DNA of 64,000 bases from Bacteroidales bacterium (GTDB taxonomy: Bacteria; Bacteroidota; Bacteroidia; Bacteroidales; Marinilabiliaceae). Below are positions 8,121-16,238 of the stretch, piece by piece. The stretch is taken from assembly GCA_017960905.1 (NCBI GenBank), contig JAGCYH010000023.1, forward strand, positions 1 to 64,000. The letters are read 5' to 3'. The translations under genes were made by a program, and so were the position numbers. The notes beneath the pieces are model-generated. The model ran no database searches, was not told where the DNA came from, and saw nothing but the letters and a program-made list of their open reading frames with translations. How positions within the stretch are numbered: the first letter of the stretch is position 1; each line of letters starts with the position of its first letter.

Positions 8121-9377
8121 TCAAAAACATGTTACAATGTTGAATTTGTCGCAAGCCAGATATTTGTTGGCCAGCCGCATTATTTCGTCGGGCGTTATGG
8201 TGTTGCACGTGTCGAAAAGCTGCTCGTTGTAGTTGTGCGCGAAGCCGCACAACATAAGCTGCGAGAGCGTGTTGGCTGTCGTTATGGTGTTGTCGAGCGA
8301 GCGTATTATTTCGCCCTTCACGTAGCTTGTCAGAGTGTTGAGCTCGTCGGGTCCGACGGGCTCTGTCTGAAGGCGTTTTATCTCTGCAAATATCTCATTT
8401 ATAGCGAAATCGACACTGTCGGGTTTCAGGTCGGAGTAGATCCCGAGCCGCGAGTATTTCTCGTTCGACTGCAGATTGGCGCCTATTCCGTAGGTCAGTC
8501 CTTTGTCCTCGCGCAGGTTCGACATCAGTCGCGAGCCGAAGTAGCCGCCCAAGAGCGTTGTCAGTATGCTGAGGCAGTAAAAGTCAGGGTCAGAGGGTTT
8601 TATGGTGATTAGTCCCATAGCGAGCGAAGCTTGCTGAGCGTTGCTGTGGGCTACGTGACGGCGCTCGGTTTTGTGGTTGGCTATAGGCTCAATATGCTCA
8701 AACACAGTCGGTTTCGGCGCCCATCGTTGTCCGAATGCTGCCGTTATCGTGTCGATGTCGGTTTGCGAAGGCAAACCGGAAATGAATATATGCGAGCCTT
8801 GCGGTGTGTATTGTTTGTTGTAAAAATCGCGTACGTCGCTGAGTGTGAGTTTTTTCCAGTCGTCGAGGTGTGCTATGCGACCGTAGCGGCAGCCTTCGGC
8901 GAAAAGCATCGAAAGAAGCTCACGGCGAGCCAGATACGATGTTTTTTGCTCGTTGATTTTGAATTCCTGCGACGCGCGATCGATATAGATGTCGAATTCG
9001 TCTTGTCCGAAGAGCGGTTTGGTGAGCATATCGCTCACCAAATCAGCAATTTGCGCGAGGTGTTTCGCGAGGCACAGCACCGAAATGTGAGCGTAGTTGG
9101 TCGACGCGGAGGCCGAGAGGTACGCGCCCAGAAAGTCTATTTGCTCGGCGAATTGTTTCGCGCTGAGGTTTAGCGTGCCTTCTTGCAGCAGTTCGGCTGT
9201 TGTCTTTGCCACGCAAGGCTTCGCGGCGCTTGTAGTGCCGGCCAGCGTGTAAATGTCGATCTTTACCACGGGCTGCGTTCCGCCACTGAGCAGGTGCATG
9301 GTCATTCCGTTGGGCAGCTCTATGTCGGTAAATTGCTTTATTTCAGGTAGTTCTATATCGTTAACTTTCGGTTGCAT
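8121..9377 (-). CDS. M16B peptidase, non-catalytic (Arg/Tyr) subunit
   Basis: 418 aa. It has the M16 fold but no HxxEH zinc site in the N-terminal half: the region reads AGTTSAAKPCVAKTTAELL. The C-terminal half keeps GSRLMSNLREDKGLTYG, carrying the conserved Arg/Tyr pair by which the partner subunit completes the substrate site. This is the known heterodimer division of labour in bacterial M16B proteases, so lack of zinc ligands is normal rather than decay. It follows the catalytic subunit gene by 17 nt, so the two form an operon. Confidence 0.88.
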   Translation of the reverse strand: MQPKVNDIELPEIKQFTDIELPNGMTMHLLSGGTQPVVKIDIYTLAGTTSAAKPCVAKTTAELLQEGTLNLSAKQFAEQIDFLGAYLSASASTNYAHISVLCLAKHLAQIADLVSDMLTKPLFGQDEFDIYIDRASQEFKINEQKTSYLARRELLSMLFAEGCRYGRIAHLDDWKKLTLSDVRDFYNKQYTPQGSHIFISGLPSQTDIDTITAAFGQRWAPKPTVFEHIEPIANHKTERRHVAHSNAQQASLAMGLITIKPSDPDFYCLSILTTLLGGYFGSRLMSNLREDKGLTYGIGANLQSNEKYSRLGIYSDLKPDSVDFAINEIFAEIKRLQTEPVGPDELNTLTSYVKGEIIRSLDNTITTANTLSQLMLCGFAHNYNEQLFDTCNTITPDEIMRLANKYLACDKFNIVTCF

Positions 9378-9394
9378 CGTTTCTGGTTTGTTTG

Positions 9395-10627
9395 TCAGTC
9401 ATTATTGTAAAATACCACCGATTCGTTTTCGCTCGTGCAGATGCGTTTCATGGCAGTGCAGATGTCGTCGCGTGTTACTCGGTTGTAAATTTCTGATTCT
9501 GTGTTGATTAAATCTACGTTGCCTATCATCTCGAAGAGTGCCAGATTGATTGCTTTGCTCATCAGGTCAATCTCTTCGTACACTTTGTCGGCCTCGCTTT
9601 TGTTCTTTATTTTTTGTATCTCATAGTCGCTGAAGTTGCCGTTGATGATGTCGAGCATCTCGTTGCGCAGTGCGGTTTCGACTTTGTCGAAACCGACACC
9701 GGGCAGCAGGGTAGCGGTCATGCAGATGAGACCCGGGTCGACCGACCCCAGTATGTAGGCGTTGCCGTCGCTGATGAGGTGGTCGCGCTTGACCAGATTC
9801 TGCGTTATGCGCGACGAGGCGCCGTTGGCCAGCAGGTCTGTTACGATGTCGGTTACGTAGTAGTCGGCACTTACGCGGCCGCCCATGTGGTACGCCATTG
9901 TTATCTTTTTGGCGGGCACTTTGCGGCTTACCGTCAGTTCGCGGCGAGCTGTCTGTACAGGCTCTGCAACTATCTCTGTTACAATTTTTTGGCGGCTTAT
10001 GCCGCCAAACCATTTCTCGGCCAGTCTGAATGTCTTCTCTTCGTCGATGTTGCCCGCCACAACCACAATGGCGTTGTCGGGCGCGTAGTGGCTGTAGAAG
10101 AACGACTTCACGTCGTCGAGAGTGGCGTTGGCTATGTGCTCAACGCGTGCGCCGATGGTTGGCCACTTGTACGGGTGTACAGTGTACGACAGGTCGCGCA
10201 CGAGGTGCTCGCTGTCGCCGTAGGGCACGTTGAGGCAGCGTTGCTTGAACTCTTCGATGACCACGCTGCGTTGCACGTCGAGGCTTTCCTGCGTGAAGGC
10301 CAGTTCGTTCATGCGGTCGGCCTCAATCCAGAATGCCGTCTCTAAGTTGTTGGCTGGCAGCGTTATATAGTAAAACGTATAGTCGTTCGTTGTGAATGCG
10401 TTGTTTTCGGCGCCTACGTTTTGCAGTGGTGTGTCGTAGTCGGGTATGTTTGGCGTTCCGCCAAACATCAGATGCTCAAACAGATGCGCGAATCCGGTAT
10501 GCTGCGCGTCTTCGTTGCGCGAGCCCACTTTGTAGAGCACACCGAACGTTACGAGCGGCGTGCTTGTGTCGGCGTGTGTCAGAACCGTCAATCCGTTTTT
10601 TAATATATTTTTCTGAAAATCAATCAT
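9395..10627 (-). CDS. M16B zinc peptidase, catalytic subunit
   Basis: 410 aa. The inverted zincin motif HxxEH is present as HLFEHLMFG about 48 residues in, with a downstream Glu in the VVIEEFKQR region as the likely third ligand. No signal peptide, so it should be cytosolic unless exported differently. It is the partner of the adjacent non-catalytic subunit; together they would form a clam-shell chamber that degrades small unfolded peptides. It starts 16 nt downstream of rlmH. Confidence 0.92.
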   Translation of the reverse strand: MIDFQKNILKNGLTVLTHADTSTPLVTFGVLYKVGSRNEDAQHTGFAHLFEHLMFGGTPNIPDYDTPLQNVGAENNAFTTNDYTFYYITLPANNLETAFWIEADRMNELAFTQESLDVQRSVVIEEFKQRCLNVPYGDSEHLVRDLSYTVHPYKWPTIGARVEHIANATLDDVKSFFYSHYAPDNAIVVVAGNIDEEKTFRLAEKWFGGISRQKIVTEIVAEPVQTARRELTVSRKVPAKKITMAYHMGGRVSADYYVTDIVTDLLANGASSRITQNLVKRDHLISDGNAYILGSVDPGLICMTATLLPGVGFDKVETALRNEMLDIINGNFSDYEIQKIKNKSEADKVYEEIDLMSKAINLALFEMIGNVDLINTESEIYNRVTRDDICTAMKRICTSENESVVFYNND

Positions 10628-10643
10628 TTATATTGTATGTAAA

Positions 10644-11117
10644 TCAGTCGTGATGGTAAGGTTCGCCTTTGATGATAGTCTGCGCGCGGTAGAGCTGTTC
10701 GGCGAAAATAAGCCGCACCAGCTGGTGCGGGAATGTCATGCGCGAGAGTGAAATCTTGTGGTTGGCGCGGGCGTACACCTCGTCGGAGAAACCGTAAGGC
10801 CCGCCAATGACGAAGACGAGCCGCTTCGCACCGCTCAGCGCCGTCTTGCTGCAGAAGTCAGCAAACTCGCGCGACGTCAGCTCGCGCCCCTTCTCATCGA
10901 GAAGCGCGACAACATCTGCCGTTGTCAACTCGCTCATAATAGCCTGACCTTCAAGGCGTTTCTGCTGCTCTTCCGACATATTCCTGACATTTTTAATGTC
11001 AGGAATTGTCTTCAGCTCGAATGGCACGTAGTGCTTTATTCGCTCGGCATAGCGGCGTATGCCCTCGTCGATGTATTTGTCGTCGGTCTTGCCGACTGCT
11101 AAAACTTCTATTTTCAC
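10644..11117 (-). CDS. rlmH: 23S rRNA pseudouridine-1915 N3-methyltransferase RlmH
   Basis: 157 aa, the usual family length, with a SPOUT fold. Signature segments are MKIEVLAVGKT at the N-terminus, FVIGGPYGFSDEV for SAM binding, and a conserved C-terminus ending EQLYRAQTIIKGEPYHH. It methylates pseudouridine 1915 in helix 69 of 23S rRNA. The start is GTG at 11117. A TAATTTTG -7 element at 11123-11130 lies only 5 nt upstream, so the transcript may be leaderless or nearly so. It heads the minus-strand run and diverges from the kinase gene at 11209. Confidence 0.95.
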   Translation of the reverse strand: MKIEVLAVGKTDDKYIDEGIRRYAERIKHYVPFELKTIPDIKNVRNMSEEQQKRLEGQAIMSELTTADVVALLDEKGRELTSREFADFCSKTALSGAKRLVFVIGGPYGFSDEVYARANHKISLSRMTFPHQLVRLIFAEQLYRAQTIIKGEPYHHD

Positions 11118-11122
11118 GATTA

Positions 11123-11130
11123 CAAAATTA
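11123..11130 (-). promoter_or_regulatory. -7 promoter element directly upstream of rlmH
   Basis: Minus-strand TAATTTTG fits TAnnTTTG and ends 5 nt before the GTG start. No clear -33 partner is seen. Confidence 0.4.
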
Positions 11131-11175
11131 ATGATTTTTATTATTTCCGCATCATTATTATTGCTGGCATCGGCT

Positions 11176-11183
11176 TATATTTG
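11176..11183 (+). promoter_or_regulatory. -7 promoter element for the pyridoxal kinase gene
   Basis: TATATTTG fits TAnnTTTG, with 25 nt to the ATG at 11209. A -33 TTTG at the right distance is not obvious. Confidence 0.45.
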
Positions 11184-11208
11184 CACAAAATTTTTAACAC
11201 CAAAAAAA

Positions 11209-12048
11209 ATGGAGCAAAACAGAATCTTAACCATTCAGGACATTTCATGTGTAGGGCAGTGCTCGCTCACAGTCGCACTGCCGATTCTTTCATCTATGGG
11301 CATCGAAACAGCCATATTGCCTACGGCAATATTATCGACGCATACAGGTGGTTTTCAGGGATTTACATTCCACGACCTCACCGATGACATGCCGGCCATC
11401 ATGCAGCATTGGCAGAAAGAGAACATTCGTTTCCGCGCTTTTTACACCGGTTATGTAGGCAGCGCGAAGCAGTTGCAATATATTTCGGATATTATGGACA
11501 ATCTGGCTACTCCGGGTCGCCTGATAGTCATCGACCCTGTGATGGGCGACAAGGGCAAGCTCTACGTGGGCTTCGACATGCCATTTGCCAAGCAAATGGC
11601 TAAGTTCTGCGCCAAAGCCGACGTCATTCTGCCCAACCTTACCGAGGCCGCTTTCATGCTCGACGAGGAGTACATCGAGGCCAACCATACCGAAGAGTAC
11701 ATCGTGCGCATGCTTAAGAAAGCCGCCACTCTCGGCTGCAAGAAAGTGCTTCTCACCGGCGTATCGTTCGAGGACGGTAAACTTGGTGTGGCTACGTACG
11801 ACACTGAAACACAGAAGATTGGTTATTACTTCCGCGAGCGCATCGACGGCATGTTCCACGGCACAGGCGATGTTTTTGCCAGCGCCTTCACCGGCGCCAT
11901 GGTGCGCGGCTTGTCGCTCGAAGAGGCTGCCAAAGTGGCTGTCGATTTCACGGTCGAGGCTATCCGCCAGACCATCGACGACAAAGACCACTGGTACGGC
12001 GTGAAGTTCGAAAAAGCCATTCCGTATCTCGTCGAACGTTTGAAATAA
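11209..12048 (+). CDS. Pyridoxamine/pyridoxal kinase (PdxY-like, ribokinase superfamily)
   Basis: 279 aa from ATG at 11209 (MEQNRILTIQDISCVGQCS). The frame is open further upstream to 11059, but that part overlaps the -7 element and the divergent rlmH gene, so the internal ATG is chosen. PfkB-like pyridoxal kinase features: the N-terminal S/CVGQCS glycine motif, VIDPVMGDKGK, NLTEAAFM, and the anion-hole/catalytic motif FHGTGDVFAS with its Asp. It phosphorylates B6 vitamers with ATP for salvage to pyridoxal 5'-phosphate. Monocistronic: a perfect palindrome follows 26 nt after the stop. Confidence 0.88.
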   Translation: MEQNRILTIQDISCVGQCSLTVALPILSSMGIETAILPTAILSTHTGGFQGFTFHDLTDDMPAIMQHWQKENIRFRAFYTGYVGSAKQLQYISDIMDNLATPGRLIVIDPVMGDKGKLYVGFDMPFAKQMAKFCAKADVILPNLTEAAFMLDEEYIEANHTEEYIVRMLKKAATLGCKKVLLTGVSFEDGKLGVATYDTETQKIGYYFRERIDGMFHGTGDVFASAFTGAMVRGLSLEEAAKVAVDFTVEAIRQTIDDKDHWYGVKFEKAIPYLVERLK

Positions 12049-12074
12049 ACTTTTCCGACGCATATAATTCATTC

Positions 12075-12102
12075 ATTAAAGGGGGCTTAAGCCCCCTTTA
12101 AT
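12075..12102 (+). terminator. Palindromic terminator after the pyridoxal kinase gene
   Basis: A perfect 28-nt palindrome built on AAAGGGGGC/GCCCCCTTT, 26 nt after the stop. The U-run is short, but position and stem strength suit a terminator. Confidence 0.65.
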
Positions 12103-12146
12103 GTTATATGCCCATTTGTTCGGCGTAGGCTCTTATTTCCGTGCTT

Positions 12147-12371
12147 TTCGTGCATTCCGTGGTTCAAAAAAACCGTTGCATTGTATGTATTTCACATGAA
12201 TGTTGGTTCCGGGCGGATTCTATCCGCCCACACAATGCCTTTTGGCCCCGAAGGGGCGACACAATTGTGCCGCCACTTCGGGGCTCTTGCTTGTAGAGGT
12301 TGCTGTTACCGTGGGTTGACACCCACGGCTATGATGTTCCGCCCCTTCGGGGCTTTCGTGCGTTCCGTGGT
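12147..12371. repeat. Cluster of palindromic intergenic repeats
   Basis: Part of a 500-nt gap without a gene. It holds four hairpins: GGGCGGA/TCCGCCC at 12211-12229, a GGCCCCGAAGGGGCG stem with an interrupted partner at 12244-12285, CCGTGGGT/ACCCACGG at 12309-12328, and GCCCCTTCGGGGC near 12342-12353. It is bracketed by a direct repeat, TTCGTGC(A/G)TTCCGTGGT, at 12147-12163 and 12355-12371. This resembles REP/MITE-like intergenic mosaics. No ORF of substance lies inside, and the rest of the gap to 12510 shows nothing clear. Confidence 0.65.
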
Positions 12372-12520
12372 CGAATCCGTAATTTTTTAAAAATAGCCGC
12401 AGAAATATGTAACAATATATGCGATGTAGGTCGTAACACGTGAAAAATGCGAGTGGAGGCGTTTTTTCAAAAAAAAAACAGATTTTTTTAATTAGCAGGT
12501 ATTGCGACAATAAAAGTTTA

Positions 12521-12528
12521 TATATTTG
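12521..12528 (+). promoter_or_regulatory. -7 promoter element for the acidic protein gene
   Basis: TATATTTG fits TAnnTTTG, 22 nt before the ATG at 12551. A TTG at 12502-12504 is somewhat close for a -33 element (16-nt gap). Confidence 0.5.
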
Positions 12529-12550
12529 AACCCCGTAAAAAGAGATAAAA

Positions 12551-12910
12551 ATGGCAAAGTCAAAACCGCGTATAATTAAAAACTATGAGAAGCTGGATGA
12601 CGCTCTGCGAGAGGCAATTGCAGCAGCTTTCCCGCTTGGCTACGCTGACAAAATTCAGACATTCGACATCGGCGGAGGGCGACTGATGTCGGCACTTCCG
12701 TTCGAAACGGAGGAGTTCAGCTACCTGATAAAGTTCCCTATCAATGAAGATGCCGACATCGACAACGACGCAGCATCGGCTGACGACCAGGACGACGACC
12801 TCGACCTCGAAGGCGGCGAAGACGTTGAAGAGGAAGATGAGGATGATGAAATGGAAAAATCGGTCGGCTCGCTCGAAGATATGGAGAATGAAATGTCAGA
12901 CGGCCGTTGA
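12551..12910 (+). CDS. Conserved acidic protein of unknown function
   Basis: 119 aa. The first roughly 75 residues form a compact basic/hydrophobic domain (KPRIIKNYEKLDDALREAI, then GGGRLMSALPFETEEFSYL). The C-terminal third is almost all Asp/Glu (about residues 65-105). I recall similar small proteins across Bacteroidales, but no function is established. The acidic tail suggests binding to a basic partner or nucleic-acid mimicry, which is inference only. It has its own -7 element and is followed by a hairpin, so it is probably monocistronic. Confidence 0.7.
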   Translation: MAKSKPRIIKNYEKLDDALREAIAAAFPLGYADKIQTFDIGGGRLMSALPFETEEFSYLIKFPINEDADIDNDAASADDQDDDLDLEGGEDVEEEDEDDEMEKSVGSLEDMENEMSDGR

Positions 12911-12933
12911 CAAAAGAGACTATCAGTTTGATG

Positions 12934-12963
12934 ATTGCAGCGTTGCGTAAGCGACGCTGCAAT
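12934..12963 (+). terminator. Intrinsic terminator after the acidic protein gene
   Basis: ATTGCAGCGT and ACGCTGCAAT form a 10-bp stem around a 10-nt loop, followed by TTTATTT. It lies 24 nt after the stop and just before the fmt promoter. Confidence 0.75.
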
Positions 12964-12967
12964 TTTA

Positions 12968-12999
12968 TTTGTGTATCAAGCTGCCAATTTGTAATTTTG
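12968..12999 (+). promoter_or_regulatory. Bacteroidota sigma-70-type promoter of fmt
   Basis: TTTG at 12968-12971, a 20-nt gap, then TAATTTTG at 12992-12999. This is a full -33/-7 match and predicts a short leader before the ATG at 13019. Confidence 0.75.
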
Positions 13000-13018
13000 T
13001 AGAAAAATATTGAAAAGC

Positions 13019-13951
13019 ATGAGAATAGTATTCATGGGTACGCCCGAATTCGCCGTCGAGAGCCTCAGAGCCCTGTGTGATGCGGGCTACGACATAGCGG
13101 GCGTGGTAACCATGCCCGACAAACCAGCAGGCCGCGGACAGAAAATACAGAAATCGGCTGTGAAGATTTTCGCCGAAGAGCGTAATCTGCCCGTCCTGCA
13201 ACCCGAACGCCTTAAAGATGAGGCGTTTATAGAGCAGTTGCGCGCTCTGAAGGCCGACCTGCAGGTCGTTGTGGCCTTCCGTATGCTGCCCGAAATAGTC
13301 TGGAATATGCCGCCTATGGGCACTGTCAATGTGCACGCCTCGCTGCTGCCGCAGTACCGCGGCGCAGCGCCTATCAACTGGGCTGTGATGAACGGCGACA
13401 CCATAACCGGCGTTACTACATTCAAGCTGCAGCACGACATCGACACCGGCGATGTGCTGATGCAGAAGCAGATAGACATCCTGCCCGACGACGATGCCGG
13501 CTCGGTGCACGACAAGCTGATGGCGCTGGGCGGACAAATAATAGTGGAAACCGTCAGAGCGCTCGAGAAAGGCACTGCGCGCCCGCTCCGCCAGAGCGAA
13601 ATGCCGCAAGGCGAAAGCCTGCGGCCCGCACCGAAAATTTTCAAAGACGACATGAAAATCGACTGGAACCGACCATCGGTGGAGGTTCACAACAAGGTGC
13701 GCGGACTCTCGCCGTATCCTGCCGCGTGGACCGAACTCATTGATGCTAAGGGGAATACGACAACCGCAAAAATCTTCCGTACCGCTATTGCCGATAAGGT
13801 TTTGCCGGCCGGCAAAACCGAAACCGACGGAAAGACATATCTTGCCATCGGTACTGCCGATAAAGCACTGTTTGTCAGCGAGATACAGCTCGCCGGTAAA
13901 AAGCGCATGGATATCCGCACGTTTCTTCAGGGATTCAAATTCGGGAGCTGA
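13019..13951 (+). CDS. fmt: Methionyl-tRNA formyltransferase
   Basis: 310 aa from ATG at 13019 (MRIVFMGTPEFAVESL); a TTG three codons upstream is an alternative. Formyltransferase catalytic residues are visible: Asn and His in GTVNVHASLLPQYRGAAPI and Asp in HDIDTGDVL. An OB-fold C-terminal domain follows. It formylates initiator Met-tRNA using 10-formyl-tetrahydrofolate. A full promoter precedes it. The next gene starts 58 nt downstream with its own -7 element. Confidence 0.95.
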   Translation: MRIVFMGTPEFAVESLRALCDAGYDIAGVVTMPDKPAGRGQKIQKSAVKIFAEERNLPVLQPERLKDEAFIEQLRALKADLQVVVAFRMLPEIVWNMPPMGTVNVHASLLPQYRGAAPINWAVMNGDTITGVTTFKLQHDIDTGDVLMQKQIDILPDDDAGSVHDKLMALGGQIIVETVRALEKGTARPLRQSEMPQGESLRPAPKIFKDDMKIDWNRPSVEVHNKVRGLSPYPAAWTELIDAKGNTTTAKIFRTAIADKVLPAGKTETDGKTYLAIGTADKALFVSEIQLAGKKRMDIRTFLQGFKFGS

Positions 13952-13997
13952 CACGCACGATGTTGACTTTTTTATATAATTATTGAGATTAAAAATG

Positions 13998-14005
13998 TAC
14001 ATTTG
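13998..14005 (+). promoter_or_regulatory. -7 element abutting the outer-membrane protein start codon
   Basis: TACATTTG fits TAnnTTTG and ends 4 nt before the ATG at 14010, which would give a leaderless transcript. No -33 element is visible, so it may be chance. Confidence 0.3.
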
Positions 14006-14009
14006 TCGA

Positions 14010-15608
14010 ATGAGATTTTTAGCAACAATATTATTCTCGCTGGCCTTTTGCGCACCCGTCGGTGCGCAAGGCTACAGCTACTACGAAAACTCGCAGTTTG
14101 ACCCGTTTCAACGCGAGATGTATTTCGTTGGTAATAAGACACTTCACTCGTCGATGCGCAGTTACAAGCTCGACGACATACGGCAATATTACGATGTCGA
14201 TTCGCTCATTTACAGAGGCATAGCACGTTCGACGAAAAAGAAGAACATCTTCCGCAATCTCATCCACGATGACATGCTCAGCTGGCGCGACGACGAAACG
14301 TATCTGGCTATCAATCCGTTCTGCGACTTTTCCGTTGGCAAAGACGGCGACCGCAACACCTACATCAATTCGCGCGGTTTCTACGTCAATGGCAATCTGG
14401 GGCGCAACTTCTGGTTTTACATGGATTTCACTGAAAATCAGGCTCAATTCCAAGAATATTTCGAAGAGATATCGGAGAAATACCGTGTAGTGCCTTCGCT
14501 CTCGAACTATAAACACGAGACGGGCAAAGACATTGATTATCAGACGGCTACAGGCTATATCGGATTCAACATAAGCAAATGGTTCGATTTCCAGTTGGGC
14601 AAAACCAAAACCTTCATCGGCGACGGCTACCGCTCGCTGCTGCTTTCCGACGCCGCCTGTGCCTATCCGATGATTAAGATGAACGTCACGGCGGGCAATG
14701 TGAAGTATATGTTCATGATTGCGCAACTACGCACCACCGACCGCCACAAGACGAGCAACCACGGCTTCACCACAAAATACTCCTTCACGCACTACGTCGA
14801 CTGGAATTTCTGCAACCGCTTTGCGGTTGGTGTGTTCGAGAATGTCGTTATGGCCACGTGGCGCAACGATGGCGACTACCGCGGTATCGACTGGGAGTAC
14901 ATCAATCCGTTCATAATACTTCGCCCGGGCGAATTCAATGCCGGCTCGCCCGACAAGATGCTTGTCGGGCTCAACGCCAAATTCGTTGCCGCCGACTGGC
15001 TGTCGTTCTACGGTCAGCTGATGTTCAATGAGTTCCGCCTTAGCGAGCTTATGTCCGACAAAAAATACTGGTCGAACAAATACGGCTATCAGATAGGTTT
15101 GCGCACGAAAGACCTCTTCCGCGTCGACGGGCTCGACTGGCTCATGGAGTTCAACTATGTGCGGCCGTTCTGCTATTCGCAATACGAAGGCATGGCAACC
15201 TACACGCACCATGGCGGGCCGCTTGCGCACCCGCTCGGTGCCAATTTCAAAGAGCTCGTCAGCTCAGTTACCTACAATCACAAACGCCTGTCGGTACGCG
15301 GCCAGTTCAACTACTCGCAGTACGGCGGCGATTTCCCCAACGACACACTCTCGTATGGGCACGATCCAAACATCGCAAGTGTCAAACGCAATTCACAATA
15401 TGGCGTGAAAATCCTGCAAGGCGATTTGAACAAAATCGTCTATGGCGACTTCGCCGCATCATTCCTCATCAATCCGCGTTCGCGGCTCAACGCCACGCTC
15501 GGTATGCGCTTCCGCTCTCGCAAAAGCGACCTGATCGACGAGGAGAAATCAACGCAGTTCTATTTCGCTCTGCGCTGGTCGCTCAAGAATATGTATTACG
15601 ACTTTTAA
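14010..15608 (+). CDS. Outer-membrane beta-barrel protein, RemB/Wzi-like
   Basis: 532 aa from ATG at 14010; upstream in-frame starts would put residues before a clean signal peptide (ends FCAPVGAQ). The mature protein is rich in alternating aromatic/polar stretches typical of a large barrel and ends with an aromatic-containing strand (LKNMYYDF). The segment KTFIGDGYRSLLLSDAA resembles one I recall in gliding-motility protein RemB and Wzi-type capsule-assembly barrels. That assignment is from memory and moderate. The next gene starts 12 nt downstream, so it may be co-transcribed with the SIS isomerase and phosphohexomutase-like genes, which fits an envelope-sugar role. Confidence 0.6.
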   Translation: MRFLATILFSLAFCAPVGAQGYSYYENSQFDPFQREMYFVGNKTLHSSMRSYKLDDIRQYYDVDSLIYRGIARSTKKKNIFRNLIHDDMLSWRDDETYLAINPFCDFSVGKDGDRNTYINSRGFYVNGNLGRNFWFYMDFTENQAQFQEYFEEISEKYRVVPSLSNYKHETGKDIDYQTATGYIGFNISKWFDFQLGKTKTFIGDGYRSLLLSDAACAYPMIKMNVTAGNVKYMFMIAQLRTTDRHKTSNHGFTTKYSFTHYVDWNFCNRFAVGVFENVVMATWRNDGDYRGIDWEYINPFIILRPGEFNAGSPDKMLVGLNAKFVAADWLSFYGQLMFNEFRLSELMSDKKYWSNKYGYQIGLRTKDLFRVDGLDWLMEFNYVRPFCYSQYEGMATYTHHGGPLAHPLGANFKELVSSVTYNHKRLSVRGQFNYSQYGGDFPNDTLSYGHDPNIASVKRNSQYGVKILQGDLNKIVYGDFAASFLINPRSRLNATLGMRFRSRKSDLIDEEKSTQFYFALRWSLKNMYYDF

Positions 15609-15620
15609 TGTATAAAAATA

Positions 15621-16232
15621 ATGGATAACGATTTTATAAAAGATATTATTCGACGTGAGGCTGAGGCAGTTACGAACATCCCGGTTACCGACGCTTTCGA
15701 AAAAACCGTCGATTTGCTCTACGAGCATGTTCACCGCCGCGGCGGAAAACTGATAATGAGTGGCATGGGCAAGGCCGGACAGATAGCAGTGAACATGGCC
15801 ACCACGTTCAGTTCTACAGGAACACCTTCGGTATTCCTGCATCCGGCCGAGGCTCAGCACGGCGACTTGGGCGTCATGCAGCCTAACGATGTGATGATTC
15901 TGATTTCCAATTCGGGTAAAACGCGTGAGATAATTGAGCTAATCGACTTGGCCAAAGGACTTTACGCCGATGTGCCCATTGTCGTCATCACAGGCAACCC
16001 CAACAGCCAGCTCGCCGAAGAGGCCGACATAGTGCTCGCCACGGGCAATCCGCCCGAAGTGTGCGTGCTGGGGCTCACGCCTACTACCTCTACAACCGTT
16101 ATGACCGTCATCGGCGACATTCTGGTTGTGATGCTCATGAAACGTATTGGTTTCACCAATACCGAATACGCTAAACGCCATCACGGCGGTTATTTAGGCA
16201 ATAAATCGCGACAGCAAGCTGCTAAAAATTAA
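15621..16232 (+). CDS. SIS-domain sugar-phosphate isomerase (KdsD-like, no CBS domains)
   Basis: 203 aa, a single SIS domain. Core motifs: MSGMGKAGQIAVNMATTFSSTG, HPAEAQHGDLGVM and ISNSGKTREIIELI, close to arabinose-5-phosphate isomerase. The usual C-terminal CBS pair of KdsD is absent; the protein ends soon after YAKRHHGGYLG. Short SIS-only forms are known in Bacteroidota and Bacteroides-like capsule loci. The likely reaction is interconversion of ribulose 5-phosphate and arabinose 5-phosphate for Kdo synthesis. It is 12 nt after the outer-membrane protein gene and 6 nt before the mutase-like gene. Confidence 0.8.
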   Translation: MDNDFIKDIIRREAEAVTNIPVTDAFEKTVDLLYEHVHRRGGKLIMSGMGKAGQIAVNMATTFSSTGTPSVFLHPAEAQHGDLGVMQPNDVMILISNSGKTREIIELIDLAKGLYADVPIVVITGNPNSQLAEEADIVLATGNPPEVCVLGLTPTTSTTVMTVIGDILVVMLMKRIGFTNTEYAKRHHGGYLGNKSRQQAAKN

Positions 16233-16238
16233 TTAGTT

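Noticed and set aside
8121..9377. M16 gene as a pseudogene because HxxEH is missing
   Set aside because: M16B proteases work as a pair of one zinc-bearing and one Arg/Tyr-bearing subunit, and the partner with HLFEH is encoded next door.
12965..14002. A 345-codon open frame opposite fmt
   Set aside because: fmt is unambiguous; the other frame is a shadow with no motif.
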